Shown here: positions 15,830 through 25,054 of the stretch, in pieces | Layout: every line of letters begins with the position of its first letter | Position numbering within the stretch: position 1 is the first letter of the stretch | Assembly (NCBI GenBank): GCA_024398435.1 | Contig: JAKSJD010000003.1 | Span: 62,001 to 126,000, forward strand | Source of the DNA: Bacteroidaceae bacterium | GTDB taxonomy: Bacteria; Bacteroidota; Bacteroidia; Bacteroidales; Bacteroidaceae | Direction: 5' to 3' | Length of the DNA stretch: 64,000 nt | The notes under the pieces: generated by a model | Told to the model about the DNA's origin: nothing | Databases searched by the model: none | The model's input: only the letters and a program-made list of their open reading frames with translations | Program-made: the position numbers and the translations under genes

Positions 15830-18208
15830 ATGGGTAAGAATAATAATAAGGCAGAAAAGAAATCAAGCGTTGCCAAAGCCGTCATATTCATTTGGATATG
15901 CGTCTTGTCGCTCATACTTATAGGTGGAGCTTCCATATATGCCATTTCTCAGGGTTGGGTCGGGAAGATTCCTGATATCGAGGAACTTCAAAACCCAATC
16001 AGCAAATATGCAAGCCGTGTGTATTCCGACGACGAAGTGTTGCTCGGCACTTGGAGCTATGCAAGCCAAAACCGTGTGATGGTGCCTTTCGATTCCATCC
16101 CTGAAAATCTTGTGAATGCACTTGTCGCAACGGAAGATGAACGATTCTATGAACATTCGGGAATCGACTTCCGAGCTCTTGCACGTGCCATCGTCAAGCG
16201 ACTGATTATGGGCGATAAGTCGGCCGGAGGTGGTAGTACTATCACTCAGCAGTTGGCAAAGCAGCTCTACACTGATGTGGCTACGGATTCCAAGGCTCGT
16301 GCCTTGCAGAAGCCAATCGAATGGTATATTGCCGTTCAGCTCGAAAAATACTATACTAAGGAAGAAATCATTGCACTCTATCTCAATCAGTTCGACTTCC
16401 TCTACAATGCTGTCGGAATTAAGAATGCAGCAATGACTTATTTCGGTAAGGCTACTACCGACCTCAATCTCAATGAGTGTGCAACTCTCGTCGGAATGTG
16501 TAAGAATCCTTCTTACTTCAACCCAATCCGTGACAATGAAAAGTGTTGCGAACGCCGAAATATAGTGCTTCAGCAGATGGTGAAGGCTGGCTACATCACT
16601 CAGGAAACTATGGACGAGACGGCTGCAATGCCAATCGATGTCACTCTCTTCAAGATTACATCCCACAATGAAGGTCAGGCTCCTTATTTCCGTGAGTATC
16701 TCCGTAGGGCAATGATGGCAAAGAAGCCTGTTCTCAGTGATTATGCTTCTTGGCAGTATCAGCAGTTCTATGATGATTCAATCGCTTGGGAAAACGACCC
16801 TCTCTATGGCTGGTGCAACAAGAACAAGAAAAAGAATGGTGAATACTACAATATCTATACCGATGGCTTGAAGATTTATACGACTATCGATACTCGTATG
16901 CAGAAATATGCCGAAGAGGCAGTGAGAGAGCATGTGGCAAGATATCTCCAACCTGCATTCGAATCGCTCAGACATAGATATTCTACATTCCCTTATATCG
17001 GAGTGTCAAAGTCGCAATTGGATAAGACGGTTCTGCGATTGATGCGCCAAACAGAGCGATACAGAGTCCTCAAGGAAGCTGGATGTACTGATGAGGAAAT
17101 CAACACCAACTTCAACACTCCTGTCACTATGACTGTCCTCAAATACGAGAAAGACGGAACTTGCTCGGAATTTGAAACTGAGATGACTCCTCGCGATTCT
17201 ATCCTCTACTACAAGAAATTCCTCCGTACGGCCATGATGGCAATGGACCCTCAGACGGGTTATGTCCGTGCCTATGTCGGCGGCCTCGATTTCAGACACT
17301 TCCAATACGATAACGTGATGGGAGGCGGACGTCGTCAGGTAGGTTCTACTATCAAGCCATACCTCTACAGCCTTGCCATCATGCACGAATGGACTCCTTG
17401 CTCGATGATCAATACTTCGCAGTTCTCTGCCGGTGGATGGGCTCCAAGAGGAGGCGTAGGTGGCATGATGACACTCACGTCGGCTCTTACACATTCAAGC
17501 AACCAAGCAAGTGCACGACTTATTTCCGAACTCGGTCCTACAACGTTCATCAAGCTCTTGCGCGAATTCGGTATTCGTACAGTCAATATCGATCCAACTC
17601 TCTCGCTCTGTCTCGGTACGTGCGACATCAGTGTGGGCGAAATGGTCAGCGGATACACAGCCTTTGCTAATCAAGGACTTCGCACCGAACCATTGCTTGT
17701 GAAGCGTATTGAAGATGCCGACGGAAATATCGTGGCTTCGTTCACTCCTCGTACGAATGAGGTCCTCAGTCCTGAGGAAGCATTCCAGATGGTGACAATG
17801 CTCCGAAGCGTTGTCAACAGCGGTACAGGTGCTGCACTTCGTTCTACAATTCATGCCGATATGGGCGGTAAGACAGGTACGACCAACTCGCATGCCGATG
17901 CTTGGTTTATGGGATTCTCTCCAAAACTCGTCGTTGGTTGTTGGGTAGGTGGCGACGACCGCGATATCCACTTCGACTCCATGAGCTACGGACAAGGTGC
18001 CCGTGCTGCATTGCCTATCTATCATAAGTTCATGAATAAGGTCTATCGCGATGGCCGATTCGGCATCAACCAAGAATTGAAGTTCATCGAACCGGAAGAC
18101 TTTGACCCTTGTGCAAGCGAACTCGACGAACTCCGCAGCCTTGAACATCACGACAATGGTGATTTGGAGGAAGACGAAACCGACCGCATCGACGATGCAT
18201 TCATGTAA
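15830..18208 (+). CDS. Class A penicillin-binding protein 1A
   Basis: A bifunctional peptidoglycan synthase, membrane-anchored with a periplasmic catalytic part. About 792 residues from the preferred start MGKNNNKAEKK (15830); the longer reading from 15734 adds 32 residues without a family match. After one membrane segment (about 18-40) comes the GT51 transglycosylase (VATEDERFYEHSGIDFRA, GGSTITQQLAKQLY), then the transpeptidase with SxxK in VGSTIKPY, SxN in HSSNQAS and KTGT in GGKTGTTNSHAD. The C-terminus is acidic (EEDETDRID). It polymerises and crosslinks glycan strands during elongation. Confidence 0.95.
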   Translation: MGKNNNKAEKKSSVAKAVIFIWICVLSLILIGGASIYAISQGWVGKIPDIEELQNPISKYASRVYSDDEVLLGTWSYASQNRVMVPFDSIPENLVNALVATEDERFYEHSGIDFRALARAIVKRLIMGDKSAGGGSTITQQLAKQLYTDVATDSKARALQKPIEWYIAVQLEKYYTKEEIIALYLNQFDFLYNAVGIKNAAMTYFGKATTDLNLNECATLVGMCKNPSYFNPIRDNEKCCERRNIVLQQMVKAGYITQETMDETAAMPIDVTLFKITSHNEGQAPYFREYLRRAMMAKKPVLSDYASWQYQQFYDDSIAWENDPLYGWCNKNKKKNGEYYNIYTDGLKIYTTIDTRMQKYAEEAVREHVARYLQPAFESLRHRYSTFPYIGVSKSQLDKTVLRLMRQTERYRVLKEAGCTDEEINTNFNTPVTMTVLKYEKDGTCSEFETEMTPRDSILYYKKFLRTAMMAMDPQTGYVRAYVGGLDFRHFQYDNVMGGGRRQVGSTIKPYLYSLAIMHEWTPCSMINTSQFSAGGWAPRGGVGGMMTLTSALTHSSNQASARLISELGPTTFIKLLREFGIRTVNIDPTLSLCLGTCDISVGEMVSGYTAFANQGLRTEPLLVKRIEDADGNIVASFTPRTNEVLSPEEAFQMVTMLRSVVNSGTGAALRSTIHADMGGKTGTTNSHADAWFMGFSPKLVVGCWVGGDDRDIHFDSMSYGQGARAALPIYHKFMNKVYRDGRFGINQELKFIEPEDFDPCASELDELRSLEHHDNGDLEEDETDRIDDAFM

Positions 18209-18221
18209 CATTGGCAATAAA

Positions 18222-18303
18222 AAGAACGCGTGAAACGACCTTGCGAACCGCGAGAAATAGGGTCACGAACCGCGAGAAATGACCTCCCGAACCGCGAGTA
18301 ATT
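18222..18303. repeat. 22-bp tandem array between PBP1A and kdsB
   Basis: Units start at 18222, 18244, 18266 and 18288, each 22 bp apart, with the core CGAACCGCGAGAAATGACCT. The first unit is degenerate and the last is partial. The array lies just downstream of the PBP1A stop and upstream of the kdsB start at 18357. Confidence 0.85.
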
Positions 18304-18356
18304 GGCAATGGTTTAGCAATGAATTGCCACACATTATTATATAATATATAAGAACT

Positions 18357-19118
18357 ATGTTGAAAGTAATAGGAATCATTCCTGCAAGATATGCATCCAC
18401 ACGCTTCCCTGCAAAACCTTTGGCAGTGCTTGGGGGCAAGACAGTGATTGAAAGAGTTTACACCCAAGTGGCAGGCGTCCTCGATGATGTAGTGGTTGCC
18501 ACAGATGATGAACGAATCAAACAGGCAGTCGAGTCATTCGGTGGCAAAGCTGTCATGACAAGCGTAAACCATAGAAGCGGTACTGATCGTTGCTATGAGG
18601 CTCTGCAGAAAGTGGGGGAGAACAACTTTGATGTAGTGGTAAATATTCAAGGCGACGAACCTTTTATCCAAGCCGAGCAACTTCGGACGGTTTGTCAGTG
18701 CTTTGACGATTCTTCGGTTGACATTGCCACACTTGTGAAACCTTTCACACCGGCTGACGGATTTGCAGCTCTTGAAAATGTCAACAGCCCTAAGGTCGTT
18801 GTCAACAAACGCATGGAAGCTCTCTATTTCTCTCGCTCCATCATTCCTTTTACACGTGGTAAGGAACACGACCAGTGGCTCGAAGGACATACTTATTTCA
18901 AGCATATCGGACTTTATGCCTATCGTAGCAAAGTGTTGGCAGAAATCACAAAACTTCCACAATCATCACTCGAATTGGCAGAATCTCTCGAACAACTCCG
19001 TTGGCTTGAGAATGGATATAAGATAAAGGTAGGAATCAGCAATATCGAAACCATCGGAATCGACACCCCAGAAGACCTTCAGCGAGCAGAAGAATTCCTC
19101 AAGAGCCGAGGCTTCTAA
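18357..19118 (+). CDS. kdsB: 3-deoxy-manno-octulosonate cytidylyltransferase
   Basis: KdsB activates Kdo as CMP-Kdo for lipid A-core assembly in the cytoplasm. The 253 residues fit the family exactly. Visible motifs are the N-terminal nucleotide-binding GIIPARYASTRFPAKPLA, the metal-binding VNIQGDEPF and the conserved FSRSIIPF and HIGLYAYR segments. The start ATG at 18357 follows an AT-rich leader. The nearest upstream gene is PBP1A, separated by 148 bp holding a 22-bp array. This supports a Gram-negative envelope with Kdo-containing LPS. Confidence 0.96.
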   Translation: MLKVIGIIPARYASTRFPAKPLAVLGGKTVIERVYTQVAGVLDDVVVATDDERIKQAVESFGGKAVMTSVNHRSGTDRCYEALQKVGENNFDVVVNIQGDEPFIQAEQLRTVCQCFDDSSVDIATLVKPFTPADGFAALENVNSPKVVVNKRMEALYFSRSIIPFTRGKEHDQWLEGHTYFKHIGLYAYRSKVLAEITKLPQSSLELAESLEQLRWLENGYKIKVGISNIETIGIDTPEDLQRAEEFLKSRGF

Positions 19119-19241
19119 TCATTCATGTATTTTGACACATGAGTGACCTCTATGGGGTGTGTTCGCACACAATCGGAACTAAAATCGAGCAAATAAATGC
19201 AAATTATTGATAATATTGCTTGCTGATTGTGAATTATTTCG

Positions 19242-19249
19242 TAACTTTG
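19242..19249 (+). promoter_or_regulatory. Putative -7 box of the small winged-helix gene
   Basis: TAACTTTG, a TAnnTTTG match, lies 65 bases before the start codon at 19314. A TTGC that could be a weak -33 box is about 22 bases upstream of it. Confidence 0.5.
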
Positions 19250-19313
19250 CAGCGTGAAAATAATCACATGCGGATAAAATAGTATTAATTTAAGGTAAAA
19301 AGAAGAACAAACT

Positions 19314-19523
19314 ATGTTGCAGGAAAAAGCAGGAAACATCGCAGGTCTTATTTGGCACTCACTCGACGAAAACGGTGCTCAGACTTACAAGCAGATCAAG
19401 AAGTCAACAAAGTTGGCTGAGAAGGATTTTAACCTCGGTCTTGGTTGGTTGCTTCGCGAAGACAAACTCAATGTTGCAGAAACTGGTGACGAGAAAGATC
19501 CTCTCATCTATTCGCTCAAGTAA
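19314..19523 (+). CDS. Small winged helix-turn-helix protein (DUF2582-like)
   Basis: A 69-residue protein that looks like a single winged-helix domain: NIAGLIWHSLDENGAQTYKQ, KSTKLAEKDFNLGLGWLLRE as recognition region, and a short wing ending in DPLIYSLK. It resembles the DUF2582 winged-helix proteins of Bacteroidetes. It has its own promoter and is followed by a strong hairpin, so it forms a one-gene unit. Its abundance-type codon use and small size suggest a well-expressed DNA-binding protein, but targets are unknown. Confidence 0.8.
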   Translation: MLQEKAGNIAGLIWHSLDENGAQTYKQIKKSTKLAEKDFNLGLGWLLREDKLNVAETGDEKDPLIYSLK

Positions 19524-19569
19524 GCACAAACACTTAGCGCCAGAACACAGACAGACATTTAAAAGCAAA

Positions 19570-19599
19570 AGAGTGTGCAGCCATTTGGTTGCACACTCT
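19570..19599. terminator. Bidirectional hairpin terminator
   Basis: AGAGTGTGCA at 19570 pairs with TGCACACTCT ending at 19599, with the loop GCCATTTGGT (extra G-T/C-G pairs possible). T-rich sequence follows on the plus strand and AAAAGC..TTT on the other side, so it can serve both the winged-helix gene and the convergent kinase gene. Confidence 0.85.
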
Positions 19600-19622
19600 T
19601 ATTTTGTTCCGTATTCTTTGTT

Positions 19623-20243
19623 CTATTCGAATGGGAAAAGACCGAAGAGCATTGAGTCAATCTTATCTGTGATGGCTTGGAAATCCTTTGGATTGTTTTC
19701 AAAGTCAATGTCGTCGGCATCGATGATGAGAAGTTTTCCATCATAATTGCTGATCCATTCCTCATAGCGGTCGTTAAGTCCCTTTAGATATTCGATGGAT
19801 ATTGTCTGCTCATACTCGCGTCCACGCTTCTGAATCTTTGCAATGAGATGAGGAATAGTGGAACGCAGATAAATCATGAGGTCGGGCTTCTTTACGAGAG
19901 ACATCATCAAGTCGAAGAGATCGCAATATGTTTGGAAGTCACGGTCCGACATGTTGCCGAGGGCATGAATGTTTGGAGCGAAGATGCGTGCATCCTCATA
20001 GATAGTTCGGTCTTGTATGATTGTATCCTTTGCGTTCGAGATATCAACAACATCCTTGAAACGTGTGTTGAGGAAGTAGATCTGAAGATTAAACGACCAC
20101 CGCTTCATGTCCTTGTAGAAGTCCTCAAGATAAGGATTGTAGTCGACTGATTCAAACTTTGGAGTCCATCCGTAACGCTTAGAAAGCATTCGGGTGAGTG
20201 TGGTTTTTCCACATCCGATATTTCCTGCTACTGCTATGTGCAT
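19623..20243 (-). CDS. Deoxynucleoside kinase (copy 1)
   Basis: A 206-residue kinase of the dNK/dCK/dGK family that phosphorylates deoxynucleosides for salvage. It has a P-loop GNIGCGKTT at residues 7-15, the substrate-site region KFESVDYNPYLEDFYKD, the DRT motif in IIQDRTIYEDARIFA and the lid region PHLIAKIQKRGREYEQ. It is directly downstream of a paralogue of similar length (20269-20922), 25 bases away. In other bacteria such tandem pairs form a heterodimer with split specificity; that these two do so is inference. Confidence 0.9.
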   Translation of the reverse strand: MHIAVAGNIGCGKTTLTRMLSKRYGWTPKFESVDYNPYLEDFYKDMKRWSFNLQIYFLNTRFKDVVDISNAKDTIIQDRTIYEDARIFAPNIHALGNMSDRDFQTYCDLFDLMMSLVKKPDLMIYLRSTIPHLIAKIQKRGREYEQTISIEYLKGLNDRYEEWISNYDGKLLIIDADDIDFENNPKDFQAITDKIDSMLFGLFPFE

Positions 20244-20268
20244 AGTTGTATGGGTTTGATTAGGTTTG

Positions 20269-20922
20269 TTATTTCTTTATTGCAACCACTTTTTCCTGTT
20301 CGTTCATTGGGAAGAGACCGAAAAGAAGACTGTCGATGTGGTTTGTGATGAACTCGAAGTCTTTTGGCCGGTTGAGGAAGTCGAGATTGTTGACATCAAT
20401 GATAAGAACCTTGCCAGGATACTTGTTCATGATAAAGTCTTCGTAACGATTGTTGAGTCCCTGCAAGTATTCCAAGGAAATGGATTGCTCGTATTCGCGT
20501 CCTCGTTTCTGTATCTGCTCGACAAGATGAGGAATTCCGGAACGAAGATATATCATGAGGTCGGGCACACGAGTGAATCGCATCATCAGGTCGAAGAGGT
20601 CCATATAAGTCTTATAGTCGCGATCCGACATGTTGCCCATCTCCTTGTTGTTGGCTACGAACACATGCACACCTTCGAAGATGGTTCGGTCTTGAATGAT
20701 GTCCTTGTCTTGGCGTTGGAGTTCGAGCATGTCCTTGAATCTCTCGCTAAGGAAATAGGTTTCGAGATTGAACGACCATCTATGTATGTCCTTGTAGTAG
20801 TCTTCAAGATATGGGTTACTGATGACCGACTCGTATTGCGGTGTCCAGCCATAATGACTGGACAGCATACGAGTGAGTGTGGTCTTCCCGCTACCTATAT
20901 TTCCTGCAATTGCTACGTGCAT
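20269..20922 (-). CDS. Deoxynucleoside kinase (copy 2)
   Basis: A 217-residue paralogue of the next gene, with the same P-loop GNIGSGKTT (residues 7-15), QYESVISNPYLEDYYKD, IIQDRTIFEGVHVF and lid PHLVEQIQKRGREYEQ. The extra 11 residues are a C-terminal tail. The two copies differ around the substrate pocket (QYESVISN versus KFESVDYN), suggesting different base preference. It follows pgi by 15 bases, so a pgi-dNK-dNK transcript is likely. Confidence 0.9.
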   Translation of the reverse strand: MHVAIAGNIGSGKTTLTRMLSSHYGWTPQYESVISNPYLEDYYKDIHRWSFNLETYFLSERFKDMLELQRQDKDIIQDRTIFEGVHVFVANNKEMGNMSDRDYKTYMDLFDLMMRFTRVPDLMIYLRSGIPHLVEQIQKRGREYEQSISLEYLQGLNNRYEDFIMNKYPGKVLIIDVNNLDFLNRPKDFEFITNHIDSLLFGLFPMNEQEKVVAIKK

Positions 20923-20937
20923 TGTGTGACTGATAGG

Positions 20938-22272
20938 TTAAGAGATACGTTTCTGAATGGCTTCTGTTTCGGCTTCGTATCCAGGTTTGCCGAGAAGGGC
21001 AAACATATTCTTCTTGTAAGCCTCTACTCCTGGTTGGTTGAAAGGATTGACATCGATGAGCAAACCACTGATACCACAACCTTTCTCGAAGAAGTAGATG
21101 AGTTGTCCAAGAGCATATTCATCGAGCTTTGGAATGCTGATGCGGATGTTTGGAACGCCACCATCGATGTGAGCAAGGCATGTTCCGAGTTCTGCCTTAT
21201 GGTTGACCTCATCGATATGCTTGCCTGCAAGGAAGTTCAAGCCATCAAGATTCTCGGCATCAGTAGGAACTGCAAGGTCGTGGTTAGGCTTGTCGATAGA
21301 GATGACTGTTTCAAATATTGTGCGCTCGCCATCCTGAATCCATTGCCCCATAGAGTGGAGGTCGGTAGAGAAATCAACTGAAGCAGGGAAGATGCCCTTT
21401 CCGTCCTTGCCTTCGCTTTCTCCGTAGAGCTGCTTCCACCATTCACTCACGTAGTGGAGTTTTGGCTGATAGTTGACAAGAATTTCAATCTTCTTGCCTT
21501 CTGCATATACAGCATTACGTGTAGCAGCATAAACGGCTGCTGGATTGCTGCAGAATGGAGCGTTGACGTCACATTCCTTTTCCATGTCCTGAGCACCCTT
21601 GACGAGTTGGCAGATATCGAATCCTGCACAAGCGATAGGAAGAAGTCCTACAGGCGTGAGAACTGAGAAACGTCCACCAACATTGTCTGGAATGACGAAT
21701 GTCTTATAACCTTCCTTGTCTGCACAAGTGCGGGCAGCACCTTTCTTTGCGTCTGTGATAGCAACGATTACCTTCTTTGCAACATCCTTGCCCATCTGTT
21801 CCTCACACATCTTCTTCATAAGGCGGAATGTGATGGCAGTTTCTGTTGTCGTTCCCGACTTGGAGATGTTGATTACACCAAACTTAACACCTTTGAGGTA
21901 GTCGATAAGTTCTGACAGATAGTCTTCGCTGATGTTGTTTCCTGCAAAGAGAATGCGAGGAGCATTAGACTTCTTCAACCATGAGAAATTGTCGTCGAGA
22001 GCAGCAATTACAGCCTTTGCTCCAAGATAACTACCACCAATACCTGCAACAACAATGGCATCACAGTTGTCCTGCAATGTCTTTGCTGTAGCATTGATTT
22101 CGTTGATAAACTCAGGTGTGATAGAAGAAGGGAGATGGAGCCATCCAAGGAAGTCATTACCTTTGCAAGTACCTTCTTCAAGTGCTTTTTGTGCAGCCAT
22201 TACTTTGGCTTCATATTCGTTCACCTTTCCCTCTGCAAGGAAAGACACGGCATTGTTGATTTCAAGTTTCAT
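20938..22272 (-). CDS. pgi: Glucose-6-phosphate isomerase
   Basis: Interconverts glucose-6-phosphate and fructose-6-phosphate in glycolysis. The 444 residues are the short bacterial type. Family signatures are [16 protein letters not shown], the SIS-domain phosphate site [12 protein letters not shown] and [15 protein letters not shown]; the C-terminal signature [15 protein letters not shown] contains the conserved Gln. It lies 64 bases downstream of gpsA on the same strand, and the two kinases follow closely. Likely housekeeping expression. Confidence 0.96.
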   Translation of the reverse strand: MKLEINNAVSFLAEGKVNEYEAKVMAAQKALEEGTCKGNDFLGWLHLPSSITPEFINEINATAKTLQDNCDAIVVAGIGGSYLGAKAVIAALDDNFSWLKKSNAPRILFAGNNISEDYLSELIDYLKGVKFGVINISKSGTTTETAITFRLMKKMCEEQMGKDVAKKVIVAITDAKKGAARTCADKEGYKTFVIPDNVGGRFSVLTPVGLLPIACAGFDICQLVKGAQDMEKECDVNAPFCSNPAAVYAATRNAVYAEGKKIEILVNYQPKLHYVSEWWKQLYGESEGKDGKGIFPASVDFSTDLHSMGQWIQDGERTIFETVISIDKPNHDLAVPTDAENLDGLNFLAGKHIDEVNHKAELGTCLAHIDGGVPNIRISIPKLDEYALGQLIYFFEKGCGISGLLIDVNPFNQPGVEAYKKNMFALLGKPGYEAETEAIQKRIS

Positions 22273-22336
22273 TCTAATTATGTTTTGGTAAGTTTGATTA
22301 TGTGGTTTTATTGAATTATTCAGGGGAGTAGTATCG

Positions 22337-23341
22337 CTACCTGAACGAGTCGCTCAGTATCTTCACTTCTACCGAAGGAGAGATTCGTTCGTAGAGGATG
22401 TTATACATTGCATCGAGGATAGGCATGTTCACGTGATACTTCTTGTTGATTTGTTTCATGCAATAAGTGCCGTAATAGCCTTCGGCAATCATTTCCATTT
22501 CGAGTTGAGCGGTCTTTACAGAGTAGCCTTTGCCAATCATCGTACCGAATGTGCGGTTACGGGAGAAATTGGAGTACATTGTTACGAGCAAGTCGCCGAG
22601 ATAGGCAGTGTTGGTAACCTTTCTGTCGCTCATTGTCTCCACGCTCTGAAGGAAACGGTCCATTTCCTGAACGGCATTGGCAACGAGTACGGCTTGGAAG
22701 TTGTCGCCATATTTCAAACCATGGCAAACACCGGCAGCAATAGCATAGACGTTCTTCAATACAGAACTGTATTCGATTCCTTCTATATCTGTGCTGACTG
22801 ATGTCTTCACATATTTGTTTGTAAGCAATTCTGCAAGAGTTCGTGCATTGTCGATATTAGGACATCCAACAGTAAGGTAGCAAAGACGGTCCATTGCAAC
22901 CTCTTCTGCATGTGAAGGTCCTCCGATGCAGGCAACATGGTCGGCTGGCACATTGAATGCCTGTTGGAAGTACTGTGAGATTGTTACGTTGTCGTCAGGA
23001 ACAATACCCTTGATGGCAATACCAATAAATTTCTCGCGGATGCTTACCTTGAGTTTCTTCAAGTGACCTTTGAGGTAAGGAGAAGGAGTGACGAAGATGA
23101 GGGTGTCAGATTCTTCAACAATCTTATTGAGGTCGGAAGAGAAATGTATGCGGTTTACGTCGAAGTGTAGTCCGGTGAGGTAAGCTGGATTATGGCCGAG
23201 ACGCTTGAATTCTTCGATTCTGTCGTCGCGGCGCATATACCAGTTGATTTGTTCCTCATGGTGGAGAACTATTTTGGCAACAGCAGTTGCCCAGCTTCCG
23301 CCACCGATGATTGCTACTCTTCCACAGCTGTTGAATTGCAT
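22337..23341 (-). CDS. gpsA: Glycerol-3-phosphate dehydrogenase [NAD(P)+]
   Basis: Reduces dihydroxyacetone phosphate to sn-glycerol-3-phosphate for phospholipid synthesis. The 334 residues show the Rossmann motif [16 protein letters not shown] at the N-terminus, the conserved AIKGIVPD loop, [10 protein letters not shown], and the catalytic Lys region in [20 protein letters not shown]. It follows lysS by 26 bases, giving a lysS-gpsA-pgi-dNK-dNK order on the minus strand that could be one transcript from the lysS promoter. Confidence 0.96.
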   Translation of the reverse strand: MQFNSCGRVAIIGGGSWATAVAKIVLHHEEQINWYMRRDDRIEEFKRLGHNPAYLTGLHFDVNRIHFSSDLNKIVEESDTLIFVTPSPYLKGHLKKLKVSIREKFIGIAIKGIVPDDNVTISQYFQQAFNVPADHVACIGGPSHAEEVAMDRLCYLTVGCPNIDNARTLAELLTNKYVKTSVSTDIEGIEYSSVLKNVYAIAAGVCHGLKYGDNFQAVLVANAVQEMDRFLQSVETMSDRKVTNTAYLGDLLVTMYSNFSRNRTFGTMIGKGYSVKTAQLEMEMIAEGYYGTYCMKQINKKYHVNMPILDAMYNILYERISPSVEVKILSDSFR

Positions 23342-23367
23342 ATCGAGCTTGATGTATTATTTGTCAG

Positions 23368-24912
23368 TTATTCTTCGGTTTCTTCTTCGCCTTCGTTTTG
23401 CTGAGCCTTCTTTGGCTTCATGGTAGGGAAGAGCAGGACTTCCTGGATAGTTGGCTGTCCTGTCATAAGGATAGCAAGACGGTCGATACCGATGCCGATA
23501 CCGGATGTTGGAGGCATACCATATTGAAGAGCACGAAGGAAGTCGTGGTCGATAACCATTGCTTCGTCATCACCCTTGTCAGCCAGTTTCATTTGTTCGA
23601 TGAAGCGTTCTTCCTGGTCGATAGGGTCGTTGAGCTCAGAATAAGCATTTGCGAGTTCCTTTCCGTTTACCATAAGTTCGAAACGTTCTGTAAGACCTGG
23701 CTTTGAGCGGTGCATCTTTGTGAGTGGAGACATTTCGACAGGGTAGTCGGTAATGAATGTTGGCTGGATGAAAGTGCCTTCACAAGTTTCTCCGAATATT
23801 TCGTCGATGAGTTTGCCTCTACCCATCTTGTCAGTTTCTTCTACGCCAAGATCCTTCGCAATCTTTCTCATCTCGTCTTCTGACATTGCCTCGAGGTCGT
23901 AACCAGTCTTTTCCTTGATGGCTTCGAGGATAGGGAGACGACGATAAGGAGCCTTGAAGCTAACCATGTTGTCGCCAATCTGAACTTCTGTAGTTCCGTT
24001 GACTGCAATACATATCTTCTCGAGCAACTGTTCTGTGAATGTCATCATCCAGTTGTAGTCCTTATAGCTTACATAGAGCTCCATGCAAGTGAATTCAGGA
24101 TTGTGGCTGCGGTCCATACCTTCGTTGCGGAAGTTTCGTCCGATTTCGTAAACACCTTCGAATCCACCGACGATAAGACGCTTGAGGTAGAGCTCTGTAG
24201 CAATACGCAAATAGAGGTCAACTCCGAGCGTGTTGTGGTGAGTGATGAATGGGCGGGCACTTGCACCACCGGCAATCTGTTGAAGGATTGGAGTTTCAAC
24301 TTCCGTGAAACCAGCTTCATCAAATACCTGACGCATTGTGCGGATGATTGTGGCACGCTTGAGGAAAGTTTCTTTCACACCATTGTTTACGATAAGGTCG
24401 ACATAGCGCTGACGATAGCGAAGTTCTGGGTCGGAGAATGCATCGTACACCTGTCCGTCCTTTTCCTTTACTACAGGCAGAGGGCGAAGACTCTTTGCAA
24501 GAACAGTGAGTTCCTGACAATGTACGCTTACCTGACCGGTTTGAGTGCGGAACACGAAACCCTTGATTCCGATGAAGTCGCCGAGGTCGAGAAGTTTCTT
24601 GAACACAACATTGTACATGTCTTTGTTCTCGTCAGGACAAATATCATCGCGAGTGATATAAACTTGGATTCTTCCCTTTGAGTCTTTCAACTCGATGAAT
24701 GAAGCCTTACCCATGATTCGGCGGCTCATCATACGTCCGGCAATACAAACTTGTCGTTGTTCTTCATCTTCGTCACGGAATGATTCTACTATTTCTGTAG
24801 AGAATGCATTTGTAGGGAAAGCAGCTGCAGGATAAGGATTGATGCCCATATCGCGCAAAGCTTGCAGGTTTTGTCTGCGTTGGATTTCTTGTTCGTTTAA
24901 TTCTGTTGCCAT
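23368..24912 (-). CDS. lysS: Lysine--tRNA ligase (class II)
   Basis: Charges tRNA-Lys. About 514 residues from the start at 24912 (MATELNEQEIQRR); the frame stays open to 25020 but that extension is translated repeat sequence, and the -7 box at 24957-24964 lies inside it. The OB-fold anticodon domain occupies about 50-160, then the class II core with GFEGVYEIGRNFRNEGMD (motif 2 region) and GIGIGIDRLAILMTG (motif 3). The short acidic C-terminal tail is EGEEETEE. Confidence 0.96.
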   Translation of the reverse strand: MATELNEQEIQRRQNLQALRDMGINPYPAAAFPTNAFSTEIVESFRDEDEEQRQVCIAGRMMSRRIMGKASFIELKDSKGRIQVYITRDDICPDENKDMYNVVFKKLLDLGDFIGIKGFVFRTQTGQVSVHCQELTVLAKSLRPLPVVKEKDGQVYDAFSDPELRYRQRYVDLIVNNGVKETFLKRATIIRTMRQVFDEAGFTEVETPILQQIAGGASARPFITHHNTLGVDLYLRIATELYLKRLIVGGFEGVYEIGRNFRNEGMDRSHNPEFTCMELYVSYKDYNWMMTFTEQLLEKICIAVNGTTEVQIGDNMVSFKAPYRRLPILEAIKEKTGYDLEAMSEDEMRKIAKDLGVEETDKMGRGKLIDEIFGETCEGTFIQPTFITDYPVEMSPLTKMHRSKPGLTERFELMVNGKELANAYSELNDPIDQEERFIEQMKLADKGDDEAMVIDHDFLRALQYGMPPTSGIGIGIDRLAILMTGQPTIQEVLLFPTMKPKKAQQNEGEEETEE

Positions 24913-24956
24913 ATTGTTATATACATTATTTTTCTTTAGTAAGTGCAAAATCACTG

Positions 24957-24964
24957 CAAAGATA
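24957..24964 (-). promoter_or_regulatory. Putative -7 box of lysS
   Basis: Minus-strand TATCTTTG lies 45 bases before the lysS ATG at 24912. Immediately upstream is the heptamer-repeat block at 24972-25046, where a -33 box would be expected. Confidence 0.6.
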
Positions 24965-24971
24965 CAAAAAA

Positions 24972-25046
24972 ATGCAGAATGCAGAATGCAGAATGCAGAA
25001 TTTTTTAAATAATTGTACATTGTACATTATCAATTCTACATTTTTT
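24972..25046. repeat. Heptamer-repeat block (copy 1)
   Basis: Four tandem ATGCAGA units (24972-24999), then a T-run and an AT-rich tail containing TTGTACATTGTACATTATCA. In reverse complement it matches the blocks at 26279, 28907 (same orientation as this one), 34224 and 47252. Confidence 0.8.
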
Positions 25047-25054
25047 CAGTTTTA

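Noticed and set aside
20266-21381. Plus-strand frame of 371 codons across the second kinase and pgi
   Set aside because: Spans two conserved minus-strand genes; no recognisable protein, so it is a reading-frame shadow.
24913-25020. N-terminal extension of LysS with a hydrophobic segment
   Set aside because: The segment is translated heptamer-repeat sequence and contains the promoter -7 box; the family start is at 24912.
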